Positions 12,537-26,100 of a stretch of 64,000 nt of DNA are shown piece after piece (the stretch's first letter is position 1; the number at the start of each line of letters is the position of its first letter). The stretch spans positions 11,291,444 through 11,355,443 of the forward strand of contig OZ026597.1 of NCBI GenBank assembly GCA_964020085.1, in the 5' to 3' direction. A program made the position numbers and the translations under genes. The notes below the pieces were generated by a model. It did no database searches, was not told where the DNA came from, and saw only the letters and a program-made list of their open reading frames with translations. Source of the stretch: Micromussa lordhowensis (taxonomy: Eukaryota; Cnidaria; Anthozoa; Scleractinia; Lobophylliidae).

Positions 12537-15500
12537 CTAACCATCGATTCTTTTCAACCTGAGGGAAGGGTCTGTCTTGAGCACCTTTTGCTCTTTCTGT
12601 AGACAAGAAAAGAAAGCCATAAAAATCTACGAAGCTAACAATAGGCATGAAATTTGTATGTGCTTAAGGTGGCTCGATCGGTTTTTTGAGTCACGATACC
12701 GTTCAACTTTGAGCGACTAGAGCACCACCATTATCAATCCAACAGAAAATCAAACGTTAGTGGTGTCCTAGAGAAGGGTGAAAGTTTCAAATGGGGTACA
12801 TTTCACCAAGATCTGAGTTACCATAGCAACGAAATGACGCCATTGCCCCATTTTACATAAGACCGAATAACTTGCCACCAGACATAATTTCGGAAATACG
12901 ACGTCGGGATCTCGGACCTGACATAGCTGCCTTAACGATCGCAAAATTGCAAAAAAATCTATAAGAGCGTTTTCGATAAAATTACGAGTGAATTTTTAAG
13001 GTGTCACAATGCAACAAAAGCAAAGCTGTTTTAAATGTCATTGCAAACTATGTCCACAAGACTTCACTAAATGGCATTCTGGTCTTAAATGAATCTTCTA
13101 ACATAATTACCTCGAGTAAAAATCTCAGAGACATCGTTTGGTTTGTTTTTCAGAAACATTGGCGTGAATATTAACTGGTGTAGGCCGTTATCTTGCATTC
13201 TATCAAAAATTGCCCCTAAAATTCTTAAATTTGGTGGGAATTAAAAACCACTCGATGAATTTTTTTTATACTTGGCCCTCAATAGAATTAATCCATATTT
13301 AACAGAATACCGGAGTTTCAAATAAATTGAAACACTTTGAGGCTGCTAATTTTCAGCATCAACTCAGGAAAATATTGCGCTTATTTTCACTCGTGTTGTT
13401 TGTTGTCGTATTTCCGCAATTATGTCTGTTGGCAAGTTATTTGGTCTTATGTAAAATGGGGGTATGGCGTCAGTTCGTTGCTATGGTAACTCAGATCTTG
13501 GTGAAATGTACCCCATTTGAACTTTCACCCTTCTCTAGCACACCACTAACGTTTGATTTTCTGTTGGACTGATAATGTTGGTGCTCTAGTCGCTCAAAGG
13601 TGAACGGTATCATCACTCAAAAATCCGATCGAGCCACCTTAAATGTCATTGTGTTGAAAGTGTGAAATATTTCTGAACTCTGCAGAATTAAAGATGATTT
13701 CCAGTCCGTACTGCGCACTCTTGAGAGTTTGTTTGCGTTTTGCGTCTTGTAAGATATCACAAAATGTATACATTTTGCAACTACTCACACGGAGTAAATT
13801 CAAAGTTTCAAAACAAAGATGCGAAGTGGTAAAAGCTTTATTCTTCGCTCTTTCTGATATCAGTTGATGAAACAACTTCGCAGCTGTAAAAATCAATGAA
13901 GCTGTTGGAAAAAGAATTTGAAAGGCCTCAAAGACAAGGTATGTGGTTCGTAACGAGTAACATCGATTCACATTCCATAAAGTGAGAACTTATAATGTTT
14001 ATAAACATTTGGCTGCCGAGACTAAACAGTAAGGACTAGAAATCATCTTTAAGGCTTCTAGTGGGCTCACAGGTTTTCTATCACTGATGTTATTTTTAAA
14101 CCTGGTTGAACTAAACATGTTTGCTCTGTGTGAAGAGGAAGTGACGACATCTCGACAATGCTTCTGAGAAGCGCGGAGCCTGGGACAGAAGAAAGAACGC
14201 CACTGAGCGTGCAGACATTAAACTTACAATTTCCACGTCTGAAGGAATGCGCGACAGGAAGTCCGCAAGTTCGTTGTTATCAACAGCATTTGGTTTACGG
14301 ATCTTCTTTGTGAACTTGTTGATACCTGTTGAGACAGCAAAAGGGTTGAATAACTCTGCGAAACTCAACTAAAACACAGATCATAAACCTTTGGACTTAA
14401 TGAGCCAAAGCAAAGAGTTGCTGTAAAGTCAGTTTTAATGCATTACGTAAATATCGGCGCCTTTCCCCGCTCAATATCACATACTGGATTTACTTTTATC
14501 AACGAGCAGGTGAAAAGCACTGAACGATTTCACCAAACATTAGATCTATAGTGTCCTCGAGAACCAACTTATCGGGATAATACGCTTGATTTTGTTAGTA
14601 TAACAAATTCTCCACAGGGAAATTAAGCAAAATAAATCAATGGTGTAAGAAGAATTTTTGACGAGATCTTACCCCAGGCGAGAAGTAAGAACTTGAGAGG
14701 TACAAGGTAAAGTACAACTGTTCCTAACGTGAAGATGACACACATCAAATACGAACAAAACGGCACAGTCCAGTTAAATGTGCTGCAAAGGAAACAACAC
14801 AATTAATAACACAGTTCACTTCAAGCAATAGACCTTTGCATAAATGGGAAAAACCCGGCGATGGACTGGCATCCCATCCAGGGGCGAGTAGAAATACTCC
14901 TAGTCGCTTCATGTCACGCACGATACATGTAGTCAATGAACAGCCCATCTTTTATTTCTTAGTCCACTGAGCGTGCGAAAAGAAAGCGTGAAAGGAAAAA
15001 GGGTTGCGCGCACCAGAGGAAGTAAAGGCCAAGGAAAAAGAGCGACTACCCGTTGGCTAACTGACTGAGAGTTTAAAACCACCTTGTGCTAAAACTTAGC
15101 ATCACGTCAGAGACAGCACAACATGAAGGTTCTCATTAATAGGAACAAGAGCTGAAGATGTTCTTTCCCCAACGTAAAGTAACGACATTGTTAAGGAGAT
15201 GGTCGATTTAAAATGACGTTCTATTCGTGATTGAACTTACTTCTTAACTCGTTCTCCATTTGAGGCCGCCATATCCAAGGCATTTTGCACTGTCTGACAG
15301 ATGGATGTTAACGCAGCTATCTTCTCCTTAAAACTCTTTCCCTTGTCCTACAGAAAACGTCCCAGAATGAAAGAGTTGTTTAATGAGTGTCTCTTGGGAA
15401 AAGTTCAGTACCTACTCACTCATGTTGTAAACTACTAACCCCTTTCTTTCCTTTCTCTTCCTCTTCATCGTCGTCGTCTTCTTCTTCATCCACAGGCGCA

Positions 15501-17088
15501 CCTTCCTGCAGTAAACAAGAAATTAAACCACAACTAAATGAAAAGTAACTGATTTAGCCGACAAGTTAAGAAGATTGAGCGTACCTGTTCTTCTGGATTC
15601 ACATTTCTCTCGGCAAGTAACATACACATGACGTATTGCTTGAGAAACGTAAGCAGAAGGGTCAGCGGTATGATGTAGAAGTCAAAGTTCAGACACAGCA
15701 TGATGTATATCTGTAAACCAACAGAGATGGATCGTTAGAGTCTTCACGCTCGAGTCGGATTTCTATCAAAATCACTTAATCTCGGTGATATTTACAGTTT
15801 CGCGATGTTTGAAAGATCTCGTTCCAGCCAAAGCATTGTACACGTGTGGTAACAGTTCCCTTTCAATCGCGTTAGTACATTCAGAAATTCTCACTTGGAA
15901 CATATGCTATTAACTTCCCAAACTAAAGCACCTAACACATTGCAAGTCTAAAATTTAATTGTCTTTGAACAACGTTTAATCTGGTCAACATCATAGGAAC
16001 ATCTGAAGATAAGGGCGGCATGGGAAAAAACGCCATTCTACATGATTTACCAATCTGAACAAACACGCTTTTCCTTCAACTAATCAGGTTGCAAAATGTC
16101 TCGTTCCCGTTTTCCCGCGCTCGGCGGCCGTTACGTTTTGGTTTCGAGTTCTTATTAGTTCACTGCGTTGCTTATATTTCTTTGATTGGCCAGATGTGAC
16201 TATTTGGTTTGGGTTTTGTAGCAGTCGTTAGCAGCAGTCGTGAAGTAAAATACTCATGTAGAACAAGATCTGAAGACACTTACTGCAAAAGCGAAAGCGC
16301 TTCTAAACTTGTACTGCCAGGTAAACAGTGATTGGACGAACGCTCCAGTCGATACCAGGCTCGCAACGAGCTTGTTGACACGGTCAATGTTGCGCTGCAA
16401 CAACTTCATGTGAAAACAAAACAAAAACACGTCAATGAATAAATCCAGAACTTTAATGAAGTGTCGAGCCTATCTAACCGAGGGTAAAGCCACTCAAAAA
16501 AGAAATTATCAGTCATTATCAGTACTTGAAAATAGATGCTCCCCAATAAATTTGTCGTAGACAAAAAAAGCGGGTTTGAGGAATGAAAAGGTTATGTGAC
16601 CTTCTGGAATGTCCCTTTCACCAAGGCTAGTATTGCACCCAGTCAACTTACATCGTAGCCAAACGCTCCATTCCCAAAAGATCATGAAATCCCTAGAACA
16701 AATGAAGTCACAGAGTAACATAGCAGTCCTTACCGCTCTCTTAAACTTGGGCGCTTCATACATGATCTTGGGGTCCCTTGGGTTGACAGTCCTAACAGCG
16801 GCCCGTATAGGGTTAAACTCCACATCAAGGGTCAGGATAAGGTGCCCTTTGACTCTGCTTTCCAGGCTCTTGTTCTTTAACTGGTACAGCCGCTTCTCGC
16901 CGGAGGTGACCTGGGGAGAAATGATACTCTATCGTCAGAAAGCAATCGCATGATTTTAGAGAGTATCTGCCACCGCCCGTGACGTCAACGATGCAATTAA
17001 TCACAAACGTCGAGATAAGTGCATTTCAGTCTTCTGATAAGTCGCTAAATCAAACCATACCAGCTAGCAGACATGAATAAAGGGGGCA

Positions 17089-17125
<37 letters not shown>

Positions 17126-20100
17126 TATTACAAGATAATTTGGTTTTATCAACTGGGTTGATAATTTGAATTGTCCACCGTAAAGAGATTCGGAAGCTGA
17201 CGTTTCGAGCGTTAGCCCTTCGTCGGAGCGAATCGACGAAGGGCTAACGCTCGAAACGCCAGCTTCCGAATCTCTTTACGGTGGACAATTCAAATTATCA
17301 ACCCAGTTGATAAAACCAAATTAGCTAGCAGACAGTTGTAATATCAGTATTGCCATGGTTAATACCTGCAGCAATGGAATCACCACTCGACCGAGAAACT
17401 CTGGTGCCCCTCTCTTATCCTCATCAAACACAGTGATATCAACAACATCGTGGATATCAAACACAGTCCTGTATAGAGGTAAAAACAAAGGTGTAAGTTA
17501 CATGTACAATTCTTTCCGCAGTTTTTATAGTACCATTAAGTTTACATTTTCGTTTGCTCTCTTACGTCAGTTGGTTGGTAAAATTGTAACATGCCGCGAG
17601 AAAAGCTCAATTTTAGGGTATAGCGTTGTTAGCATTGGGACATCGAGATAAAGGAAAGGACGCTTTTTATACTCAGAAATGAGACATGCATTGTAAAACT
17701 GACGCAAAATTTGCCGTTGTTTTTAACATTGCGTGATCAATGTACATGTAGTGTCACTTACATTTCATAGATCTTCTCCCAAGCAGGGTTAAGAGTCTTG
17801 TACATCGTGTGTGTCACTAGACGCTGATTATTTAACTCAATCACAGCAAAAGGGTCACTGGTTCCTCCAATGTCTGCTGATGCCAATCCGACAGCACGGT
17901 GAAGTTTCACCTGTTAAAATACACTTACATGAAGGACTAAACAGAACAACTTTTCAATTACCGTTAGATTTCCGGAATAAATCATTAATAGACCATTTTA
18001 TAGTTGTTGGCTTGGTGACCTGGCCTCTGAATGGCAGCGAGGCTGGAGTTGACCTTGTTTTGATACAGACCTTTCTGCTTTTATTGTGTAAATCAAGTTG
18101 TTGTTATGCTAACTAATTTGCATTTACATGAGAAAAGCTGAGAGGTCTGTATCAAAGCAAGGTCACCTCCAGCCTCGCTTGCATTCATGGCCAGGTAACT
18201 AAGCACACAACTGTAAAATGGCCTATTGGTCCAAAGAGTGACTTTACATCATTTAGAGAAAGAAAAAATATTAATGTCTTGTTTCCTGATAGTTTCGCGA
18301 AGGAAAGCAGCGTTGAATTTGTGAAATTTTAGTCCAATCAAATAATTTCCCCAGAGCCATCTTTTTCCCTGTGCCAAGGACCCCTTAGCCAAGAGGAACA
18401 GGAGGTTCTGGGGAAGGGAAAGCTACATCACTGCAGGATGTAGAGAATGTAGAGAGTATGTTGTGCGGGGTATGGGGCCCAGGACGGTCACGAATTTGGT
18501 TCCAGGTCTCACCACAGATTACCGCGTATTTCAAATTCAAAATGGTGTCCGCAAAACAGGCAAGACTATCTTTTATTTGTCCTCTAATTTGATGTGAGGC
18601 CCCTTACACCTATGATAAGGTTTTTTGGTTTCTTAAGCGGTAAGTCAGGGTTTGGCCAATGTGACCAGCAGACACTCTTTAGAAGTGCTTATAGGATAAG
18701 GTGTCACTTCCGAAAAGCCATCTGCGCTTGCATCCTTTCGTTAAACATGTATGCAGTTATCGTAGACCTTGGTGTACAAGTAAGTATTAAACTGACTAAA
18801 TGTTGACTGCTTTGTATAGACCACAGACATTTGAAACTAAAAAATCAGCTAAAAATCAACTAGTGACTTATTAACCTTACAGTATATATTTGAATTCAAC
18901 AAATTGACGTCAGTTTTTCATGCGTCTCTCCTGTTATTGATTATGAATTTCGTCATAACATTGTCACCATGAGGCAATAGCCAAGTGGATCCGCAGACTA
19001 CTTTGACAATGTTGACAAAATTCATTGTCAATAACATGACAGAAGCATGAAAAACTGACGTCAATTTGTTTTTTACGATAGCAAATTGTTAAATTGTCCA
19101 CTTGTTGACTCATTGCATAAATTATAAATTCATTTGTCTGTCCGCTTATCAACAATGAAAATTAGCCAATGAGCATGCAAGAATTTCTGCAGTTCTTGTA
19201 AAAATATCATTTTACAGTTGTTTGTTCAGTGACCTGGCCTTTGAATGGCTGCGAGGGTGCAGGTGACCTTGTTTTGATAAAGACCTCTCTGCTTTTGTTG
19301 TGTAAATCAAGTTGTTATAATGCTAACTAGTTGGCATTTACAAATGAGAAAAGCAGAGAGGTACGTATCAAAGCAAGGTTGCAATCATTAGCCCAGGTAA
19401 TTATGCATACAACTGTAAAATGGCCTGTTCAAGCACAATAACATGCACAATGACTTGTCATGTACTTCACATGTACAGTGGAATCCTGATTTCTCGAACC
19501 TCCAGGGGAAACGCAAATTGGTTCGAGAAATTGGGGGGAAAATTGCAGTGTTCGACTGAGGAAGGGAAACAACTTTTGGTTTGAGCTATTGGGAGGTAAA
19601 AACAAATGAGGGTTTGAGAAATCGGGATTCCACTGTATTAGACGCTCTCGCTATACAGTACCTGTAGCCATCCAATTTCTTTAATCTTCTTTGGTGTGCT
19701 CTTCAACGCAAACTGTTTAGTGATCTCTGATCTTCTTCCTGGTTTCTCTGTGTATGCATTTAAATCTGATTCACAGCCGGACGCATCAAGTCCTGTGATT
19801 GACAGGTGCATGACTATGATGCCAGCATTGTCTTCAAGTGCTGCCTCAATCTTATGTGACTTTTCCCGCTCGAGTGTGGACAAGTCAATTTGACACCTGT
19901 CAATCAAACCAGAGCAAAAACAAGAATAGACACTGTATAAATGGACCAATCTATTTTGGAATAACGTAGCAGTACATTAAACCTTAACAACATGTAAATG
20001 CCATGTACATTTCCACCTCACCTGCCCATGAATTCGTCTTTCCTGATATCTCTGTCCCAGACTGTCACCTCCAGCATCATGGGGGAGTCAGGAAATATTT

Positions 20101-23100
20101 TCAAGTCAAACTGCTCTTTCCATTGTGGACTCAATGTCTCCTTACAGGCTTTGGTTTTGTACTTCTCATTCCCCAATCGGAAACGACAGTATGGGTCACT
20201 AAGTCCTTCAAAGTAAAGTATACGCGTATTTAGAAATCTTCATCATTAAGTGTACATGTACTTAGAAAAACCACTGTTTCAATGTCCTAGGAGAAATAAA
20301 TTAATGTTAACTAACTAACACTCTTTTGTTTTGGTTAGTAATTTGAAATCAAATTTCAGTTTCACATTAATGCATGGAACTCAGTTTCAAAATGGCTCAT
20401 TAGCTTGTGCCTCTTTCAAACAAATTACTAGTATTTTGGGGAGGATGTTCTTTGATGTACCAATGGGTCCATTAATGCAATCCATACAAATGTTTATTTT
20501 TATAGTTTAAAGGGAATAGTAAGTCATATGATTTCAATCTGTCTAGTGTTAAATGACCTCTAGCTTCCTTCCAGATTTATTAGCATAATCCTAAGATAAC
20601 AAAAATACTAAACTACCTAGTATGAAATAATTTTGACCTTAAATTGATTTATAACCTGCATCCAAATCACCTGATAAGTCCAAACAAATGTATCTACATT
20701 TCTTTTTTAATTCCCAATTATTGTTTATAAGGGCTGGAGTGTAACAAACCCTCACAGGGCGGCAAATACACCTCTGACACACCCACCTGAATCATCCATG
20801 GGAATCATCTTTTTTCCTTCGACAAGTATGATGGAAACAATCCCATCCCACAGCTGTCCTTTGCCAGGTTCTTTAGGAGCTTGACCTTTCTTTCCTGTTG
20901 TGGCTCTTCTGGAAACCTGTTGGAGGGTAAAATTTGTCGCCATTACAAACCTATACTTTTACTGCAATTTTACTCACTACCAGATCACAGACAATTATGC
21001 TAACCAATAGAGGTCAGCCTCCTCTGGAAGGGAGTCATTCATTGATGGTGCCCAAGAAACTGCCTGGGCTTCCTCGGTATCTGGAATTAATTCTGGTTTG
21101 ATATTGATGTTTTGGATTTGAGGACCCTTGGTTTATTTGTGAGGCAAGTGTTGTGCATTTTGAATGTGCAGTGGAACCTCGGGACTAGAAAAATGTGTTC
21201 TCTAAAACAAGTTTTACATGTACAATGTACAGCTGTAGTTACAGTACATCAGCGTTCTTCTCCATATAATTAATTTTACTACAGTGTACTACTGGGTTGA
21301 AGAATACTGAGGTCTTAATTAACTAAAGGCTCTTTAAATGGGGGTTCCAGTGTATTCTGGACAGACCTTTTCTCTGGAGTCAGGTTCAGTACCACCCTTG
21401 AGGAGTTGGTTCAGCATTCCCATACCGGGCACTGCACAGTGCACATACACAGAGACCGTTATTATTAGTAACACCTGCATGGACTGCTTTTATTGAATTA
21501 ATAAACAATGCATTTTAACACTACCTCTTGCCTGTCCTCATAGTTCTTAGGCTGGACAGTGAAAACTGCACAGATTTGACCCAACTTTTCTTCTCCACCA
21601 TCTGGATCTTCAAGATCAAGAATCATTTCTGTGGGTCTGAAAAGTCAAGATAACATTTTATAAAACTAACAGAGTCAGGAGACTTGTCCCAAAAGCTATA
21701 TATATATATGCTATAAAAGATATTTATTAGTATTAGATAAGCTAGGTACATGTAAGAAGTGGCATGATGCCACAGGACCACTGGTTAACCACAAGGGTTT
21801 GACAACACTTGGGAATACAACACATTCCTCTATACATGTATGTACATTTCAATATTTATAGACAAATTCTAAAGAGCTGTGATTCATGTGAAGTATGTAT
21901 GTTCCTTCCAGTAAGTGCAACTGCAAACTACACGTACAGCAAGTAATGCGCAGTATTGTAAACTTGTAAGTAGTGTCAGTACTACAGGTAGTATTGTAAA
22001 AATTGTTGCTGTTGTAAGTATTGCTAGTATTGTAAGTAAGGTTAGTAGTGTAAATAAATGTATAAATTATAGGGAAAAAATGAGGTACATGTATCTAACT
22101 GTACTCAGGCAAACTTTTGACCAAATATGGTCTAAGTCCTTGTAAGCAGCCACGTACATGTACCTCCCGTAAGCAACCACCTAGGCTTGACATTTTGGGT
22201 GGTCATTTACGGGAGGTTGGACTGTGTTCAAATTACTTACTTATTTCACTCATTTGAATTTCACCCCTTATTGGCACATGCAGAAATACAACATTCCAAG
22301 AACAATCAAGAATTTTGAAGCTTACTTGTCAATTTCAATTGCCGCCAGGTCAACAACAGCTCGTCCCATCGGATCATCATTTCCAACTCGATCAAAGTCA
22401 AGAACTTTCAAGATGAGTGGAACAGTAATGTCCTCAATAGGTACACAGAACTTCTCATTCCACTGCGGGTTCAAATTCTTTTGCACAGTTCTACTTTTGT
22501 ATATCTGTTTTCCATCTGATTTAAATTTTACATATGGATCGCTAGTGCCTGAAATTAATACAATGTTAAAATCATCAGCATCAATTCACTTGAATGTACA
22601 GTAAAACAGTACATGTCCAAGAGGGGAAGTTAACTGTATGCCTTTCAAATTCAGATGACTTCTCACTAAGATACATGTACAATTCACAACAAAGAACAGG
22701 AAATTATCATAGTCAACATCCCAATATACATGTATATACTTGTATGCACAAGTAGAGGCATATTTCTCATGTTTCTACAAAATAATTTATTTTAATAGTT
22801 TAACCTTTTAGTCAAGTAATGGACAATGTCCCATTTCATTCATTTAGTGTTTACGAGTTAGTAACTTCAGAATGACTTTAGTTTTTCATGATCAATTCAA
22901 GTTTAATTTTTAAGGGCTTTACTGGTTATAATCTCAGCAGTTCTTATAATGTATTTAATTTTAGTTTTTAGTTTTTATGTACTTTCTTTTGTTTACTTTC
23001 TAATTAGATCACTATTTTGTTTGAAATTTCTTAAAATTCTCATAGCCACAAACAGAGATGGAAATACAATATTTTTATTTTTTTTTCTTTTCCTCGTGGC

Positions 23101-26100
23101 CAGAGAGCCTTTTTTTCATTTTCAGAGCTTTTGGTTTTCCAAATTTCAAGCAGCAAACATTCTGGAATAAATATGTTGCCATTTTCACTCATCTCTTAAA
23201 AACGATTCTTTGAAGAGATATTGAAGTCATGTACATGTAAGTCACAGAAGTGTTTTGCCCTGAGTTTGGTGGCTCTGAGAATTAAACTAAAATGTCATCT
23301 TTATACAGTATTTATTACAAACTAGTTATTTCATTTAAGGTTTCAAGATCTTTAAGTTTAGTTTGTTAAGCTGTTAAATCAAACCTGGGGCCCTGGTGAT
23401 AGGTTTAGTAACTGGCTTTTCATGAAGGAATTCCACGCTAAAAGAATCTAACAAAATGATCACAAATAAACAGTTAAAAACTCTTACAATAATATTAAGC
23501 TTCAATTCTAATGCACCGTATTTATAAGAGGTTAATGTCATTGTTCCTTAACAAAATCCACCAACTGCGGCGGAATGTTTAGTTAACGTGCAGGCTACTA
23601 AATAAAGACATGGCATTTAAATTCAATGACAGTCAATTATTTTTATTTTTACTTCATCAGCATCGTTTACAGTAAAGTGAGCTTACTATTTTTACCTTTT
23701 TACTATAATTATATCTGAATTTACTTTCTATTCCATCAAGAATTTTAAACTTAATACATATATGTATGTGTCAAGTTGTACATGTATGCATGTACCAGCC
23801 AGCAAACGTCATGCGCGCAGAGTTGTCAAAATAAGCCGGCAACCGGCGCATTTCACCAGCTATTTTGAATATTGCGCCGGTTACTCCAAATGTTAGTAGG
23901 TCAGTTCTGAGCGTAATATTGGAGAAATAAAATGGAAATAGCCACCTACTCTTTGGATGAAACCTGCTACTCAAAAACCTACTGACAACCCTGTGTGTGG
24001 GTCTAAAATTTGAATTTCAGAGCTACAAATAACAGTATATTCTCTGCAAAATCCACCTGTCTTGTAACATAATGACCATATATTGTTTTTATCAATGGCT
24101 CCTTTTTACTACAAATGTATACTACAAATGTATGATTTTCGACTTGTTCAACCAAAGTGGTGACTTACAGGATTATTACTTGTACAGTGTAGCCATATCA
24201 TGAGGTATCATTTTACTCTTATAAGGTATTTATGTTTAATAAAGATTCTCCAGTAACGGAGGGCCTTACCACAATAGAAATCTCCTGTCAAAGAGAACTC
24301 AACTTCCAAGAAAGGTTAGTGTAAGGAAATTTTATAAAGTTATTTAAAATAGTTTATGTTAAACGTAATAATAGCTATGTTAAAAGTTAACGTTGTAAAG
24401 TAAAACGTGAGCCAAGAACTTTTAGTTTATCTGTCAATTCCAGTGAAGACCAAATTACCAGTATCTGTTTTAGTTTTGAAATCTTTTTATCAATCACTTT
24501 GTAAAATATTCAATGATTTGCCCTCTCTGACAAGAATCAACTGGTTTATTGTTTCCGCAACAGGAAAATAAATAAATGTTATTACTGACAATAACCTGAA
24601 GCTCTCATCACAACTGTTAATTTTGTAATGTATAAAAAGGTTGAACTGGTTTTGAAACAGACCAGTCACATGCTGATGTTTCACTCGAAGGGTTGTGAAC
24701 ATTGTGAAAAAAATAATATTGAAGTTCTTAATGCACAATTTTAATATGCATAATGTCCTCCTATGAAAAATGTTTTGCATAAACATTGGAAAATTAGTAA
24801 AGACAAACAGACCACCTACAGACACCCGTGCAAGAGGAAACTCAAGAAATTTGAAAGCGATGTGTCAATCACTAGCCAATAGAATATTGTTATTAGTTGC
24901 TTGTTGCTGGGTATGAGTGTTCATAATATGAAACTTGTCAATGCAAAATGACTTGTGCTTAGCTGTTATATCACAGATCTATAATTAATCAGGTGATAAA
25001 TAATTGATTGTAAAACAGGGTGTTAACCCAGAGAGACAAATGACACCATGAACTTCCTAATATTTCTGTAATTTCCAAAAAAGTTCTCAGCAATCTAAAC
25101 TGGTTAATGGAAGAAGCTAATTTGTTTGTTATCACCAGGTAATGCTGTCAGTTGTAAGCACTTGTTCATTACATAGCAATCAATAGTTATTCTAAAATTC
25201 CATTCCCCACCATTAAAACCCAAAAAGCACAATAAATATAAAGCCTGTAAGCAAAGGTGTTTATTGTGGCCTAGTCATTCAAAGAAAAGGCAACTTTAAA
25301 AGTAGAATGATTATTGCATAACTGCTACAGTTACTCTTAATACAATATATTAAAATTCATATTAGTTCATAGAGCAAACTATCTATTGGCACGTTCTGTT
25401 TAAAACTTTAATTGCAGTGTGTAACATTTTTAGATGTCTTAGCTCAGTGCTTCAGTTTAAATGGGCTTAACTTCACCCTAATTTAAACCATTCCGTAAGC
25501 CATTTGTTTATAAATAATTATAATTCTGTTTAGTGAATATTATTTTCAGGTTTAAGGGTTTCATTTTCTAGATTTAGAAACTCTCTCGTCCTCCGGGCAA
25601 AAGAGTTGGTCTATCTTTATGTTTAAAAACCATTAGAAGATTTTCGAAAAAAAAACCATAGGTGGTGAAACGTTCTTATGGTTCAATATAAAGGATGCTT
25701 CTGGCACTCGTGCATGCAATGGATGTTATTAATACTGGTACCTGTTTTGTCCCGGGCTGCCAAATCTTTGCCATCCTTCAACTCTACCTCAAGAGCAAAG
25801 AATGAGCATTTCCCCGCTCTGGCCACATCACCAGCCTAAGGAAAATCAAGCGAATTTCGCCATTATTATTTTGCTCACGTTAATTAAAGGGAAAACCCTT
25901 GAAAATGCAACGGGGAAATAAACACAAGCTCGAATGAAATAAAAACAACAATCAGATTCCACGGACGAATTACAAGCGCGAGTCATTAAAACGACATTTT
26001 CACGTTCGGGCTAATTTACTCTCCATTTAGCTGTTTCTACGATTTAAAAGGAGTAAAGACAACATACCAGTGCGCCGGGTGAAACATCTTGAGCGGGACA

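Noticed and set aside
23385..23437. A 53-nt minus-strand segment between an AG and a GT, in the long MCTP intron
   Set aside because: Inserting it breaks the phase between exons 25835-25742 and 22548-22326, which join directly and read [12 protein letters not shown], as the family requires.
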